This document shows positions 1 through 5,279 of a stretch of 7,200 nucleotides of DNA, piece by piece (position 1 is the first letter of the stretch; each line of letters starts with the position of its first letter). The DNA lies in the NCBI GenBank assembly GCA_003136915.1, contig PLEB01000356.1:1-7200 (forward strand), given 5' to 3'. The position numbers and the translations under genes are program-made. The notes beneath the pieces are model-generated. The model searched no databases and was not told the DNA's origin. It saw only the letters and a program-made list of their open reading frames with translations. The stretch is from Chitinophagaceae bacterium (GTDB lineage Bacteria; Bacteroidota; Bacteroidia; Chitinophagales; Chitinophagaceae).

Positions 1-6
1 TGGTCC

Positions 7-375
7 ATGCCTGAACGGAATGCTATTGTAATCGGAGCAGGAATTGTGGGACTGGCCGCAGCTCGGGCCCTTGCAATTCGGGGCTTTCACGTGGATGTGT
101 TCGAACGTTCCCTTATAGCATCCGGGTCATCCGTCCGGAATTTTGGCATGATATGGCCGGTTGGCCAGCCCGGAGGAATATTACTGAATCGGGCAATAAG
201 GACAAGGGATATATGGAAAGAAATGGCCTCCGAATCCGGTATCTGGTGTGATCCTGTAGGAAGCCTGCATGCCGCTTACCATGATGATGAATGGAAAGTT
301 CTGAACGAACTCTATGAGATTTTTAAGCAGGAGGGCAGGTCGGTGGAACTGCTGAAAGGGGAAACAGTAAACTAA
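7..375 (+). CDS. N-terminal fragment of the TIGR03364-type oxidoreductase (122 aa)
   Basis: This is what would be translated up to the TAA. It holds the Rossmann FAD-binding beta-alpha-beta unit (GxGxxG at 10-15, Glu33) and the SVRNFG...WPVGQ signature (42-54), but lacks the substrate domain and the C-terminal FAD contact, so it is unlikely to be a working enzyme alone. Only 6 bases precede the ATG in the window, so the promoter and any upstream partner genes cannot be seen. Confidence 0.6.
   Translation: MPERNAIVIGAGIVGLAAARALAIRGFHVDVFERSLIASGSSVRNFGMIWPVGQPGGILLNRAIRTRDIWKEMASESGIWCDPVGSLHAAYHDDEWKVLNELYEIFKQEGRSVELLKGETVN
373..375 (+). other. In-frame TAA interrupting the oxidoreductase
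   Basis: Codons GTA AAC TAA AAA TCT CCG show the stop directly before the conserved Ser-Pro of the family, with the same frame on both sides. One base change would restore a sense codon (CAA, GAA, AAA and others). Complete frames in the window end with TGA (1138-1140, 5254-5256, the kinase) or TAA (the regulator, the exporter), so TAA acts as an ordinary stop here and code reassignment is not supported. Confidence 0.9.
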
Positions 376-384
376 AAATCTCCG

Positions 385-1140
385 GTGGTAAAAGTGCAGG
401 GCTGTATGGGAGGATTATTCAGTAAGGAGGAATTGATCGTTGATCCGCGGCAGGCCATGGCAAAACTTCCGGCATACATGAATGAAAAATGGGGTATCAA
501 CTTTCATTGGGGAAAGACCGTGACAGAAGTGAATGGGCCATCCGTTGTTGTATCCGGGAAAAAATATGCTGCGGATCTCCTGTTTATTTGCACCGGTTCT
601 GATTTTGAAACCCTATACCCGGAACATTTTTCCAAATATCCCCTTACCAAATGCAAGCTCCAGATGATGCGTTTTGCTATGGAAGATCGGAATCAGCGTA
701 TTGGTCCTGCGCTATGCGGGGGATTATCATTGATTCATTATAATAGTTTCAAATCGGCTCCTTCCTTGTCTTTGCTCAAACAAAGATTTTCGCAAACATT
801 GCCTGAATATATTCAATGGGGTATTCATGTAATGGTATCGCAGAATCAATCCGGGGAACTTACCATCGGGGATTCGCATGAATACGGATTGTCGCCCGAT
901 CCCTTTGACAAACAACATATCAACGCACTTATTCTGGAATACCTGCACAGTTTTTCCGGATTAAATAATATCCGGCAAACAGAAAGCTGGAACGGTGTCT
1001 ATGCAAAACTCAGCAATGGAGAAGCGGATCTTTTTGTTTCACCGGAAGAAGGCGTTTATATATTTTCCGCAACGGGCGGGGCAGGAATGACGCTATCATT
1101 TGGGCTGGCAGAAGAGCGGGTTGATTCAATCCTTTCTTGA
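385..1140 (+). CDS. C-terminal fragment of the TIGR03364-type oxidoreductase (up to 251 aa)
   Basis: This part continues in the same frame right after the TAA and carries the substrate-binding half and the last FAD contact (GGAGMT). The first possible starts are GTG at 385 and ATG at 406; neither has a convincing ribosome binding site. A TAAGGAGG sequence at 423-430 is only 2 nt from the in-frame TTG at 433, too close for normal initiation, so re-initiation is doubtful. The fragment is conserved to its natural C-terminus, which suggests the interruption is recent or artefactual. Confidence 0.55.
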   Translation: MVKVQGCMGGLFSKEELIVDPRQAMAKLPAYMNEKWGINFHWGKTVTEVNGPSVVVSGKKYAADLLFICTGSDFETLYPEHFSKYPLTKCKLQMMRFAMEDRNQRIGPALCGGLSLIHYNSFKSAPSLSLLKQRFSQTLPEYIQWGIHVMVSQNQSGELTIGDSHEYGLSPDPFDKQHINALILEYLHSFSGLNNIRQTESWNGVYAKLSNGEADLFVSPEEGVYIFSATGGAGMTLSFGLAEERVDSILS

Positions 1141-2175
1141 ATCCAGGGTGAATCCGATAGAGGTGCCGACATCCGGCGTACTCCGTGCATGGATTGCCTG
1201 ACCATGGGCTTCAATGATATGTTTGCAGATGGCAAGCCCCAGTCCCGTTCCACCCTTGTCCCTGCTTCGCGCTGAATCTGTTCGATAGAATCTTTCGAAG
1301 ATGCGCTGCAAATGATCTTCTTCGATACCTATCCCGTCGTCCGTAATTTCCACCAGCACATGTTTTCCGTCCGTATTATATACACTCGCTGCAATGCTGC
1401 CGTTGATCTTGCCATATTTTGAGGCATTCTCCACCAGGTTAAGCAAAACCATTCTGATTTTTTCCTTATCGGCAAAAACGGTGATAGGATATTCACATCC
1501 TTTTTTAATCAGTGCACGCAAATTCTTATCCTGCAAATGGATGGACAGCGATTCAAATACTTCCCGGATCAGGTCCTGGATAACAAAATTTTCTTTAAAC
1601 AATAATTGTTCACCGCGTTCCAGCTTCGAGATTTCATCGAGGTCATTCACCAGGTTAACCAGCCGGGTCACATTCTTTTCCGTGTTTTCCAAAAAACGCT
1701 TTCGCACATTCAGATCATCCATCGCCCCGTTGAGCAGGGTATCCACGTATCCCTGGATGGCAAAAACAGGCGTTTTGAATTCATGAGAGAGATTCTGAAG
1801 GAATTCTTTACGGAAGGCCTCATTCTTTCGAAGTAATTCGATTTCTTCCATTTGCCGGTTCCCCCATCTTTCCACGTCTTCCCGCACTTCATCCAAATTC
1901 TTTTGAGGCAGAATATATTTAAAATAAACTTCTTCTTTGCGGGTAGCCTTGGTTTGATGGATGAATTTATAAATGAGCTTGATCTTCCGGTAAATAAATC
2001 TTTCCAGTGTGAACTGAATCAGGGCATAACTTCCAACAAACACCAGCAACAGAGCGCCCAGTCCATATTTCCAGCTGGACGTAAGGATCAGCACACCCAG
2101 CGCCACCGATGCAGAGAGCACAATTGCCGTAAAAGCCGACAATTGTTTAGGGGATAGATTTTGCGCGCTTAGCAT
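1126..2175 (-). CDS. PhoR-like membrane sensor histidine kinase
   Basis: This is a 349-aa histidine kinase that would phosphorylate the regulator encoded just upstream. Two hydrophobic segments (about residues 13-33 and 39-57) are separated by only a few residues, so there is no real extracytoplasmic sensor domain. A charged linker (about 58-125), probably HAMP-like or coiled-coil, leads into HisKA with LSHEFKTP and phosphoacceptor His131. HATPase_c follows: N box with Asn246 and Asn250 (NLVENASKYG), G1 DDGIGI (279-284), F box (Phe293, Phe296) and G2 GGTGLG (308-313). No PAS domain is evident. I chose ATG at 2175, which gives MLSAQNLSPKQL and lies 4 nt past the regulator stop. TTG at 2190 would add five residues and overlap the regulator. 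The resemblance to Bacteroidota PhoR-like kinases is recognised by pattern, but the signal is unknown. Its stop codon overlaps the end of the convergent oxidoreductase frame. Confidence 0.93.
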   Translation of the reverse strand: MLSAQNLSPKQLSAFTAIVLSASVALGVLILTSSWKYGLGALLLVFVGSYALIQFTLERFIYRKIKLIYKFIHQTKATRKEEVYFKYILPQKNLDEVREDVERWGNRQMEEIELLRKNEAFRKEFLQNLSHEFKTPVFAIQGYVDTLLNGAMDDLNVRKRFLENTEKNVTRLVNLVNDLDEISKLERGEQLLFKENFVIQDLIREVFESLSIHLQDKNLRALIKKGCEYPITVFADKEKIRMVLLNLVENASKYGKINGSIAASVYNTDGKHVLVEITDDGIGIEEDHLQRIFERFYRTDSARSRDKGGTGLGLAICKHIIEAHGQAIHARSTPDVGTSIGFTLDSRKD

Positions 2176-2179
2176 TGAA

Positions 2180-2866
2180 TTAATTGACAAACTTATAACC
2201 TACGCCCTTCACTGTATTGATGCAGTCAAGGTCGAGTTTTTGCCGGATCTTGCGGATATGGACGTCAATGGTCCGGTCACCCACGATCACATCGTTGCCC
2301 CAAACCTGGTTGAGAATCTCATTTCTTAGAAAAACCCTCCCCGGCCGGGAGGCCAGCAGCTGAAGCAGTTCAAATTCTTTTTTTGCAAGGACCACCTGGC
2401 GGTCATCCACGGAAACTTCAAATTTTGATGGATCGATCGTGAGGTTGCCGCGTTTTAGTATTTTTTCTGAGGATTCCTTGTTGGAGCGCCGCAGCAGGGC
2501 GGCCACACGGCTGATCAGCACTTTTGGGCTTACCGGTTTATTCACATAATCATCGGCCCCGCTCTCCAATCCCTTGATATGAAACCCTTCATCATTCAGG
2601 GCTGTTAACATAAGGATCAGGGTATCATGGAACATGGGTTGGGTCCTGAGGATCTCACAAACCTCCATTCCGCTTTTCTTAGGCATCATGATGTCCAGGA
2701 TGATCAGGTCCGGCCTCGTGCTTTTTGCTTTAACCAATGCATCATCACCATCCTTAGCCGTGGTAACCTCGTAACCTTCCCGGGTCAGATTGTATTGGAG
2801 AACTTCCAGGATGTCCGGCTCGTCATCCGCGATCAGAATTTTCTTGCCATTGGCATCCATTAACAT
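2180..2866 (-). CDS. PhoB/OmpR-family response regulator
   Basis: This is a 228-aa DNA-binding regulator of the usual length. The receiver domain (about residues 8-125) has the acidic pair Asp14-Asp15, phosphoacceptor Asp58 (LDIMMP), switch Thr88 and Lys110 before Pro111. The C-terminal winged helix (about 131-228) contains a TIDVHIRKIRQKL-like recognition helix and ends in GVGYKFVN, typical of the trans_reg_C fold. The protein should be phosphorylated by the adjacent kinase and bind direct repeats as a dimer. The ATG at 2866 is used here; ATG at 2860 (two residues shorter) is equally possible because no clear ribosome binding site decides. The gene is first in the operon and is transcribed divergently from the exported protein gene. 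A PhoB/PhoP-like role in phosphate response is suggested by similarity only. Confidence 0.95.
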   Translation of the reverse strand: MLMDANGKKILIADDEPDILEVLQYNLTREGYEVTTAKDGDDALVKAKSTRPDLIILDIMMPKKSGMEVCEILRTQPMFHDTLILMLTALNDEGFHIKGLESGADDYVNKPVSPKVLISRVAALLRRSNKESSEKILKRGNLTIDPSKFEVSVDDRQVVLAKKEFELLQLLASRPGRVFLRNEILNQVWGNDVIVGDRTIDVHIRKIRQKLDLDCINTVKGVGYKFVN

Positions 2867-2876
2867 ATAATTTACG

Positions 2877-2920
2877 CAAACCTAATAGAAATATAGCGTT
2901 AGATGTGGGAATAAGGTCAA
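2877..2920 (-). promoter_or_regulatory. Candidate Bacteroidota-type promoter(s) for the regulator-kinase operon
   Basis: On the minus strand, TATATTTC (2895-2888) matches TAnnTTTG at all but the last base and has TTG (2920-2918) 22 nt upstream. Closer to the gene, TAGGTTTG (2884-2877) is an exact TAnnTTTG but has no TTG at normal spacing and would leave a leader of only a few bases. Either could be the -7 element. The call rests on consensus alone. Confidence 0.3.
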
Positions 2921-2945
2921 GTTTACAATTTTTTAATACAAAACG

Positions 2946-2964
2946 ACCAAATCCCTTATTTGGT
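2946..2964. promoter_or_regulatory. Perfect 7-bp inverted repeat in the divergent intergenic region
   Basis: ACCAAAT (2946-2952) and ATTTGGT (2958-2964) are exact reverse complements around a 5-nt spacer. The site lies between the two divergent transcripts, about 20 bp upstream of the -33 element of the rightward promoter. The position suits an operator for a dimeric regulator. OmpR-family proteins usually bind direct repeats, so the adjacent regulator is not the obvious ligand. No T-run follows, so it is not a good terminator. Confidence 0.35.
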
Positions 2965-2980
2965 AAGGCTTCTCTTAGAT

Positions 2981-3011
2981 CTTGCACTTATCATAAATGG
3001 CTGTATTTTTG
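2981..3011 (+). promoter_or_regulatory. Bacteroidota-type promoter (-33 CTTG / -7 TATTTTTG)
   Basis: TATTTTTG at 3004-3011 is an exact TAnnTTTG -7 element. CTTG at 2981-2984 lies 19 nt upstream and matches the TTTG/TTG -33 element at normal spacing. Transcription would start near 3016-3019, leaving a short leader to ATG 3037. The position supports ATG 3037, rather than the upstream GTG at 2905, as the start of the exported protein. The same promoter probably serves the ABC exporter gene too. Confidence 0.6.
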
Positions 3012-3036
3012 TCTGTTGCTGTCAGTTACCTTAAGT

Positions 3037-5256
3037 ATGAAAATAATCCTCCGTTTCGCTATCTGCTTTTTTATTCTCATTCCTGCCTTGGCGGTCCGGG
3101 CCCAAATGGCCAATCCCCCGTTTAAAATTCAACAGGATCGAAAACTCTGGCACGACAATATCGATCGCGAACAAAAGCGACTTTTGGCGTTGGACGGGAA
3201 AGCAGACAGCATTATTCAGATTTCAAAAGATGAAAACGTAAACCTCGCGGTCGCCGATGTAATGATACGGCAGGTAGACGGGCTGCAGGAAAAAATTGAA
3301 TTGGATTCAACACTGTCGGGGCAAACGAAAATCAAGAACCTGCGCTCGCTCGAATCCATGGTGAAGGGATATAATAATCATTACCACCAGAAGGATTATC
3401 CGGCTTCCATGGCTCCTGCCTTATTTGAAGCATTCACGCAGGCCATGGAACTTGACCGTATGAATAAAAGTATTGAGCCCGTCATAGCCGAAAATAACTA
3501 TGGCGTAGGCAAGATCCTGGTGGAGTGTTTTTTATTACCTACGGAAAATGTGGGGGTGAAAGACTCCCGGATCCTGCTTATCCGCAAATATTGCGACCTG
3601 CATCCCGATCAGATCTTTACCGTTCTCAGTTCCAACCCTTCCCTTCCGTTTGCCGACAGCCTGATCATTATCGGCGGACGGTACAATATCCGCAAACTAT
3701 ATGATTATGCTTCGGCAAATACGGTCTTGTCTTCGCGGATCAGGAACAGCACCGATACCCTGGTCAGCACAGTAGCCAGGATAGCTGCCAGTCGCAGCGG
3801 CCAGCTTTATCTTCCTTTTCTGGATGAACTGATGCACCATCGGATTACTATTGAAGAGATCAATAAAGTAAAGGATGATGACCTGAATTATTACCGTTTA
3901 CTGGTAAAAACGAGAATCGATTATGTTGATCGGATGTTGCCTCCGTTGAACGATACAGCGGTTGAAATGGAAGCGATCACCCGAATGCTCGAGAACAAGG
4001 GCAAAGACGTTTTTGTGAGGGAGATCAATGCCCTCCATGATAAGCCGGCTTCCGTGCGGTTTAAGATACTTGATCAGCTTACACCGGCTGAGCTGTATTA
4101 TCTGATTGTGTTGAGTGAAGATGAGATCTATACATCGAGCTATCTGGGTGTATATGACCGGATCTTTCAGCGTATGCAGGTGCCGAGAGGAGACAGCCTG
4201 ATCCTGGAAATGCGGGGTGATTATTTCAGGAAGTTTATTAAGATGGCAGCGGCTTATAATAAGCTGGATCATTTTCTGGGTACAATGGATAAGGACAATG
4301 CAGCTACTATCATGAAAGCGTTTATTATCGGGCTCGAACGTGCAAACGAAGAAGATGCAGTGGATGTTGCCGATTCCTATAGCAGCATTTTCGATAAAAA
4401 TCCCTCCCTGGCAGCCTTTGTGTTGAATGAAGTGAAATGGAACTATAAAAGGAACCTGCTTAACAACGATAAAAAAGGGATGGTGATTTATCACCTGATG
4501 GAGGCGCTGTTTGAATCTGCGGATACAACAAATCAGGAGGACCTGTCCGCCAAACTGGGCATAGCTCCTGTATACAGCATAAGCTATGATTCTTTAAAGG
4601 ACGATAGCGGCCGCGTTATCCAACAGGTATTTTTTTACGGTGATGAAGACAAAGACGGACAGCATTCCTATGATGATTTCCTTCGGCTTTTTTTGCATAA
4701 GCCGGAGTGGAAGATAACCATGAACCCAACTAAAGAATGGGTGACCATTCAATCTGTAAAAGGAAAGCCCGTCTGGATCTTTGCCAACCGGCCGCTCTTC
4801 GGCGAAGACGACCCGGATGATAAGGCACAACATCATCTGGATGATTATTTGTTCGACAATAAACTCAAACCTACTATATATATACATCGAGGGCACAGTT
4901 ATCATGTCCGCTACACCCTGCAACAGATCCAGCCATCAGCTAAAATTGTGGTGCTGGGTTCCTGCGGTGGATATAATAACCTTAGCGAAGTGCTGAGCAT
5001 AAGCAGTGATGCGCATATTATTTCATCGAAACAGGTGGGGACAAAATCAGTGAATGAACCTATACTGCAGGCTATCAATTCCGATCTGCTGGCAGGAAAT
5101 AATATTGACTGGCTTCCGATGTGGAAAGAGTTGACGGATAAATTCCAGAAAGATCCCGCAGCACGCGAAAGGTTCGAAGATTACATTCCACCATACAAAA
5201 ACCTGGGAGCGATCTTCATTAAGGCCTACCGGAAAGCTATGGGCGAAGAAGATTGA
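3037..5256 (+). CDS. Exported protein of unknown function with a putative caspase-like (clan CD) C-terminal site
   Basis: I do not recognise a named family for this 739-aa protein. Residues 1-23 form a signal peptide: Lys2, Arg6, a hydrophobic core, and cleavage near ...VRAQ. No later membrane segment is seen, so the product is probably periplasmic or secreted. Residues 24 to about 500 look mostly helical, without clear repeats. From about 525 comes a beta-rich region with a DxDxDG loop (536-541) resembling an EF-hand loop. Then a strand TIYI (613-616) leads into HRGH (617-620), and KIVVLG (636-641) leads into SCGG (642-645), followed by an alpha/beta tail with AHIIS, an invariant-looking KQVGT and NLGAIFIKAY near the end. 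Strand-then-His and strand-then-Ser-Cys resemble the catalytic His and Cys of gingipain, metacaspase and CHAT peptidases (His620 or His617; Cys643). That is inference. The start is ATG 3037: it begins the signal peptide and lies downstream of the promoter, whereas GTG 2905 adds 44 unlikely residues. The exporter gene follows after 23 bp. Confidence 0.85.
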   Translation: MKIILRFAICFFILIPALAVRAQMANPPFKIQQDRKLWHDNIDREQKRLLALDGKADSIIQISKDENVNLAVADVMIRQVDGLQEKIELDSTLSGQTKIKNLRSLESMVKGYNNHYHQKDYPASMAPALFEAFTQAMELDRMNKSIEPVIAENNYGVGKILVECFLLPTENVGVKDSRILLIRKYCDLHPDQIFTVLSSNPSLPFADSLIIIGGRYNIRKLYDYASANTVLSSRIRNSTDTLVSTVARIAASRSGQLYLPFLDELMHHRITIEEINKVKDDDLNYYRLLVKTRIDYVDRMLPPLNDTAVEMEAITRMLENKGKDVFVREINALHDKPASVRFKILDQLTPAELYYLIVLSEDEIYTSSYLGVYDRIFQRMQVPRGDSLILEMRGDYFRKFIKMAAAYNKLDHFLGTMDKDNAATIMKAFIIGLERANEEDAVDVADSYSSIFDKNPSLAAFVLNEVKWNYKRNLLNNDKKGMVIYHLMEALFESADTTNQEDLSAKLGIAPVYSISYDSLKDDSGRVIQQVFFYGDEDKDGQHSYDDFLRLFLHKPEWKITMNPTKEWVTIQSVKGKPVWIFANRPLFGEDDPDDKAQHHLDDYLFDNKLKPTIYIHRGHSYHVRYTLQQIQPSAKIVVLGSCGGYNNLSEVLSISSDAHIISSKQVGTKSVNEPILQAINSDLLAGNNIDWLPMWKELTDKFQKDPAARERFEDYIPPYKNLGAIFIKAYRKAMGEED
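4642..4677 (+). other. EF-hand-like DxDxDG loop within the exported protein
   Basis: Residues 536-547 read D-E-D-K-D-G-Q-H-S-Y-D-D. Asp at loop positions 1, 3, 5 and 12 with Gly at 6 fits a calcium loop, but position 8 is His instead of an aliphatic residue and flanking EF helices are not obvious. It may simply be an acidic beta-turn. Confidence 0.25.
4873..4974 (+). other. Putative His/Cys dyad region of the exported protein
   Basis: Codons 613-646 contain TIYI-HRGH and KIVVLG-SCGG. His617 is coded at 4885-4887, His620 at 4894-4896 and Cys643 at 4963-4965. The two hydrophobic strands, each ending in the candidate catalytic residue, are the hallmark of clan CD cysteine peptidases. The gap of 23 residues between His620 and Cys643 is short compared with caspases, so a non-peptidase relative is possible. 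Confidence 0.45.
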
Positions 5257-5279
5257 ATAAATCTTCGCAACTTTGCGCG

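Larger units (their letters stand above)
7..1140 (+). pseudogene. FAD-dependent oxidoreductase, TIGR03364 type, interrupted by an in-frame stop
   Basis: The reading frame 7-1140 encodes a DAO-superfamily (pfam01266-like) flavoenzyme. TAA at 373-375 stops it with no change of frame. Read through, it has 377 codons plus the terminal stop, about the family's length. Visible are the N-terminal Rossmann dinucleotide motif GAGIVG (residues 10-15), Glu33 for the ribose of FAD, the family block SVRNFG (42-47) followed by W50-P-V-G-Q, then SPVV after the stop, a CTGSDFE block (195-201), KLQMMR (217-222), GDSHEY (288-293) and the C-terminal FAD-contact motif GGAGMT (357-362). The TIGR03364 family is associated with phosphonatase-like genes and is proposed to oxidise an aminophosphonate; that role is family knowledge, not shown here. 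ATG at 7 fits the family's usual start just before the dinucleotide motif. The stop could be a real nonsense mutation or a sequencing or assembly error, for example CAA to TAA. The 3' end overlaps the convergent kinase gene by 15 nt. Confidence 0.85.

Noticed and set aside
373..375. Stop-codon reassignment or selenocysteine/pyrrolysine-type recoding at the interrupted oxidoreductase
   Set aside because: TAA is not a selenocysteine or pyrrolysine codon and other genes in the window end normally with TAA and TGA.
421..435. Strong Shine-Dalgarno-like TAAGGAGG downstream of the in-frame stop, possible re-initiation site
   Set aside because: The nearest in-frame start (TTG 433) is only 2 nt away and the next ATG (457-459) is too distant and would lose conserved residues.
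3001..3025. Repeated CTGT units near the rightward promoter, reminiscent of an E. coli Pho box
   Set aside because: The spacings (12 and 6 nt) do not match the 11-nt direct repeat of a Pho box and the match is only four bases per unit.
3898..4494. Long open frame on the minus strand (198 codons) inside the exported protein gene
   Set aside because: It lies wholly antisense to a well-supported gene, has no recognisable motif or ribosome binding site, and its composition fits a shadow frame.
5268..5275. CAACTTTG as a separate promoter -7 element just before the exporter ATG
   Set aside because: The first base departs from TAnnTTTG, the only nearby TTG (5253-5255) is 12 nt away, and the leader would be nearly absent. 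Co-transcription explains the gene better.
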